Assembly: GCF_005434945.1 (NCBI RefSeq)
Contig: NZ_SKCH01000005.1
Span: 124,001-188,000, forward strand
Source: Prescottella subtropica
GTDB lineage: Bacteria > Actinomycetota > Actinomycetes > Mycobacteriales > Mycobacteriaceae
Direction of reading: 5' to 3'
DNA length: 64,000 nucleotides
How positions within the stretch are numbered: the stretch's first letter is position 1; every line of letters starts with the position of its first letter. The notes beneath the pieces are model-generated. The model ran no database searches. It was not told where the DNA came from and was given only the letters and a program-made list of their open reading frames with translations. The position numbers were made by a program, and so were the translations under genes. Shown here one piece after another: positions 62,301 to 64,000 of the stretch.

Positions 62301-62957
62301 CACCGTCACCACCATCGCGTCCACCCCGCCGAGGGTGTCCAGGAGATCGGCGGGGGCGGTGCGCAGCGACGCACAGAAGATCGGCAGCGCCGTCGCCCCG
62401 GCGTCCTCGATCGCCGTGCACAGCGCATCGACGTACGCGGTGTTCCCCGCCAGATGCTGCGCCCGGTAGTACAGGACCGCCACCGTCGGAGAATCGACGC
62501 CCGCACCGGCAACATGGTCGCTCCGCACGCTCCGTTCCAGCACACCCCACGTCGGCAGGTGCACGGCCGGCTCGAAGCCGTGACCGGTGAGCAGGACGGT
62601 GTCGGACAGGAAGTGGTGCAGCTGCCGCAGGTTGTCGGCGCCGCCCTCCGCGAGATAGGTGTGCGCCTCGGCGGCGATCCCGGCCGGGACCGTCGAGCAT
62701 TCCATCAGTTCGGCGTCGGGGGCCTGCTCGCCGCCGAGGACGACCGTCGGCAGCCCCGACGCGAGGACGGCGTCGATGCCGTCCTCCCAGGCGCGGCGGC
62801 CACCGAGGATACGGACCACGACCAGGTCGACGCCGTCGAGCAGCGCGGGCAGGTCCTCGGAGACGAGGAGGCGGGACGGGTTGGCCCACCGGTAGTCGGC
62901 GCCACTGGAGCGGGCGCTGAGCAGGTCGGTGTCGGACGTCGACAGCAGCAGGATCAC
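59340..62957 (-). CDS. cobN: Cobaltochelatase subunit CobN
   Basis: A 1205-residue protein from GTG at 62957, after AGAAAGG. The CobN/magnesium chelatase H-type sequence is intact throughout: [117 protein letters not shown] and [16 protein letters not shown]. CobN, with CobS and CobT, inserts cobalt into hydrogenobyrinic acid a,c-diamide in aerobic cobalamin synthesis. A cobalamin riboswitch precedes it, and cobG is divergent, so this is the end of a cob cluster that continues to the right. Confidence 0.97.
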   Translation of the reverse strand: [1205 protein letters not shown]

Positions 62958-62984
62958 TGTGCGGCCTTTCTGGGGTTTCGCGCC

Positions 62985-63135
62985 CCACGGCAGGGTTCCG
63001 TCGAGACGGTGCTCGCGGAAGCAGATGGTCGGGCGGCGGGAGCGGGTCTGGCTTTCACAGTGGCGCGACCGCACCGGACTCACACCGGTTTCCGCTCCTG
63101 CCGCGGTCGCCGGTGATCCTACCGGGCAGCCGGGC
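62985..63135 (-). promoter_or_regulatory. Cobalamin (AdoCbl) riboswitch upstream of cobN
   Basis: On the minus strand GGAAACCGGTGTGAGTCCGG is followed by GCGCCACTGTGA (the B12 box, ending at 63055) and AGCCAGACCC, the conserved core of cobalamin riboswitches in the right order. The flanking GC-rich arms GGCGACCGCGGCAGG and the GCTCCCGCCGCCC stretch should form outer stems and the expression platform. Boundaries are approximate. Binding of adenosylcobalamin should lower cobN expression. Confidence 0.88.
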
Positions 63136-63166
63136 CCGCCCCGACCGCCCGGCTAGCCTGGACGTC

Positions 63167-64000
63167 GTGTCATCTCCCCGTTCCGGCCCGGACCGCTGCC
63201 CGGGCGCCCTGCAGGTCCACGTCGCCGCCGACGGGCCGCTGGCCCGTGTCCGCCTCCCCGGCGGCACCATCACATCCACCCAGCTCCAGACGCTCGCCGA
63301 CGCCGCCCACCAACTCGGCAACGGGGAGATCGAACTGACCTCCCGCGGCAACCTGCAGCTGCGCGCGGTCACCGATCCCGGCGAATTCGCCCGCCGCATC
63401 ACCGCGGCCGGGCTGCTGCCGTCGGCCACCCACGAACGGGTCCGCAACATCCTCGCGTCCCCACTGTCGGGGCGCATCGGCGGACACGTCGACGTCCGGC
63501 CCCTGACCGCCGTCCTCGACGAACGACTGTGCGCCGACCCGACCCTCGCGGCCCTGCCCGGACGGGTCCTGTTCACCCTCGACGACGGCCGCGGCGACAT
63601 CACCGGGTTGCGCGGCGACACCGGCATCCACGCACTGCCCGACGGCCGGCTCGCCCTGATCCTCGCCGGCACCGACACCGGCGCCCGACTCACCGCCGAC
63701 ACCGCCGTCGACACCCTCCTGGCCGCGGCCCGCGTCTTCGGCGAGATCCGCGGCGACGCCTGGCGCCTCCACGAGATTCCCGACGGAACCGAGACGGTCC
63801 TCGCGCGTCTCGGCCTCGACGCCGCCGACCCGATCGCTCTGCCCGACGCCGCCGAGAACGGCCCCATCGGCTGGCTCGACCAACCCGACGGCCGCGTCAC
63901 CCTCGCCGCCGGACTCGCGTTCGGCACCCTTCCCGCGCGGCTCGCCGAATTCCTCGCCGCCGTCGAGATGCCCCTGGTGATCACCCCGTGGCGGTCGATC
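63167..64000 (+). CDS. cobG: Precorrin-3B synthase CobG, 3' end outside window
   Basis: A GTG at 63167 opens a frame that runs off the right edge (278 codons seen). The product has the nitrite/sulfite reductase ferredoxin-like half domain GPLARVRLPGGTITSTQLQTLA, then LGNGEIELTSRGNLQLRAV and the linker region RNILASPLSGRIGG, all typical of CobG. CobG uses an iron-sulfur cluster and siroheme-type fold to oxidise precorrin-3A to precorrin-3B in the aerobic route. The cluster-binding Cys would be beyond the window. It is divergent from cobN, with the riboswitch DNA in between. Confidence 0.9.
   Translation, partial: MSSPRSGPDRCPGALQVHVAADGPLARVRLPGGTITSTQLQTLADAAHQLGNGEIELTSRGNLQLRAVTDPGEFARRITAAGLLPSATHERVRNILASPLSGRIGGHVDVRPLTAVLDERLCADPTLAALPGRVLFTLDDGRGDITGLRGDTGIHALPDGRLALILAGTDTGARLTADTAVDTLLAAARVFGEIRGDAWRLHEIPDGTETVLARLGLDAADPIALPDAAENGPIGWLDQPDGRVTLAAGLAFGTLPARLAEFLAAVEMPLVITPWRSI

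Noticed and set aside
58116-63116. A 1666-codon open frame on the plus strand
   Set aside because: It is antisense to cobN and the ABC pseudogene and has the His/Arg/Gly-rich composition of a high-GC shadow frame.

Overview
The window comes from a high-GC, mycolate-type actinobacterium, most likely Rhodococcus or a close relative. This is inferred from gene content: a mycothiol-dependent MDMPI-type enzyme, RbpA, a KstD-type steroid dehydrogenase, a wax ester synthase/DGAT, a PknK-like kinase-regulator, type II NADH dehydrogenase, an Rv1747-like FHA-ABC transporter remnant, and a 28-bp sequence fitting the actinobacterial dif consensus. No rRNA, tRNA or CRISPR was seen. The window appears to lie across the chromosome terminus: the dif-like site is at 18915-18942, a XerC/D-like recombinase sits 1.1 kb away, and base composition flips from C-rich to G-rich on the plus strand around it.

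Layout. 0-5.9 kb: small accessory genes (VOC protein, ParD-like/zeta toxin-antitoxin pair with a palindromic operator, cold-shock-like protein, a damaged acetyltransferase, MDMPI enzyme with a TioE-type MerR regulator, erythromycin-esterase-like protein). 5.9-10.6 kb: a scrambled region holding at least five copies or remnants of a cassette of very short genes for 26-39 residue aromatic peptides, most ending in a Cys-x5-Cys loop, mixed with remnants of trypsin-like proteases, an intact IS630-family element and a decayed IS3-family element. 10.6-15.0 kb (minus strand): a tight four-gene operon papB-papA-papC-aurF, predicted to turn chorismate into p-aminophenylalanine or its keto acid and then oxidise the amine, giving a p-nitro-phenylalanine-type product; three of the short peptide genes follow directly. 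15.3-18.6 kb: rbpA, a zinc-ribbon protein, an APH-like/P-loop kinase fusion and a universal stress protein. 18.6-20.0 kb: terminus region with dif, repeats and hairpins.

20-25 kb: recombinase, MFS transporter, type II NADH dehydrogenase, hotdog thioesterase. 25-29 kb: a two-gene operon for a membrane-anchored esterase-fold protein and an MprF-like DUF2156 membrane protein, closed by a palindromic terminator that recurs at 59.3 kb. 29-34.7 kb: BlaI/M56 pair, a DEAD-box helicase with a long RG/NRD repeat tail, and 6-phosphogluconate dehydrogenase. 34.7-43.2 kb: lipoprotein, serine hydrolase, PknK-like fusion protein, wax ester synthase, TetR regulator. 43.2-47.3 kb: a second tyrosine recombinase and a block with less GC-biased codons (NAD(P)H dehydrogenase-like flavoprotein, LysR regulator, 34-residue membrane peptide). 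47.4-57.5 kb: KstD-type dehydrogenase with a divergent TetR, acetyltransferase, ABC exporter with an adjacent two-component system, Tat-exported phosphoesterase. 57.5-59.3 kb: an FHA-ABC transporter pseudogene. 59.3-64 kb: cobN behind a cobalamin riboswitch and, divergently, the start of cobG.

The most interesting parts are the Cys-loop peptide cassettes at 5.9-10.6 kb, the pap-aurF operon beside them, and the dif/terminus architecture.
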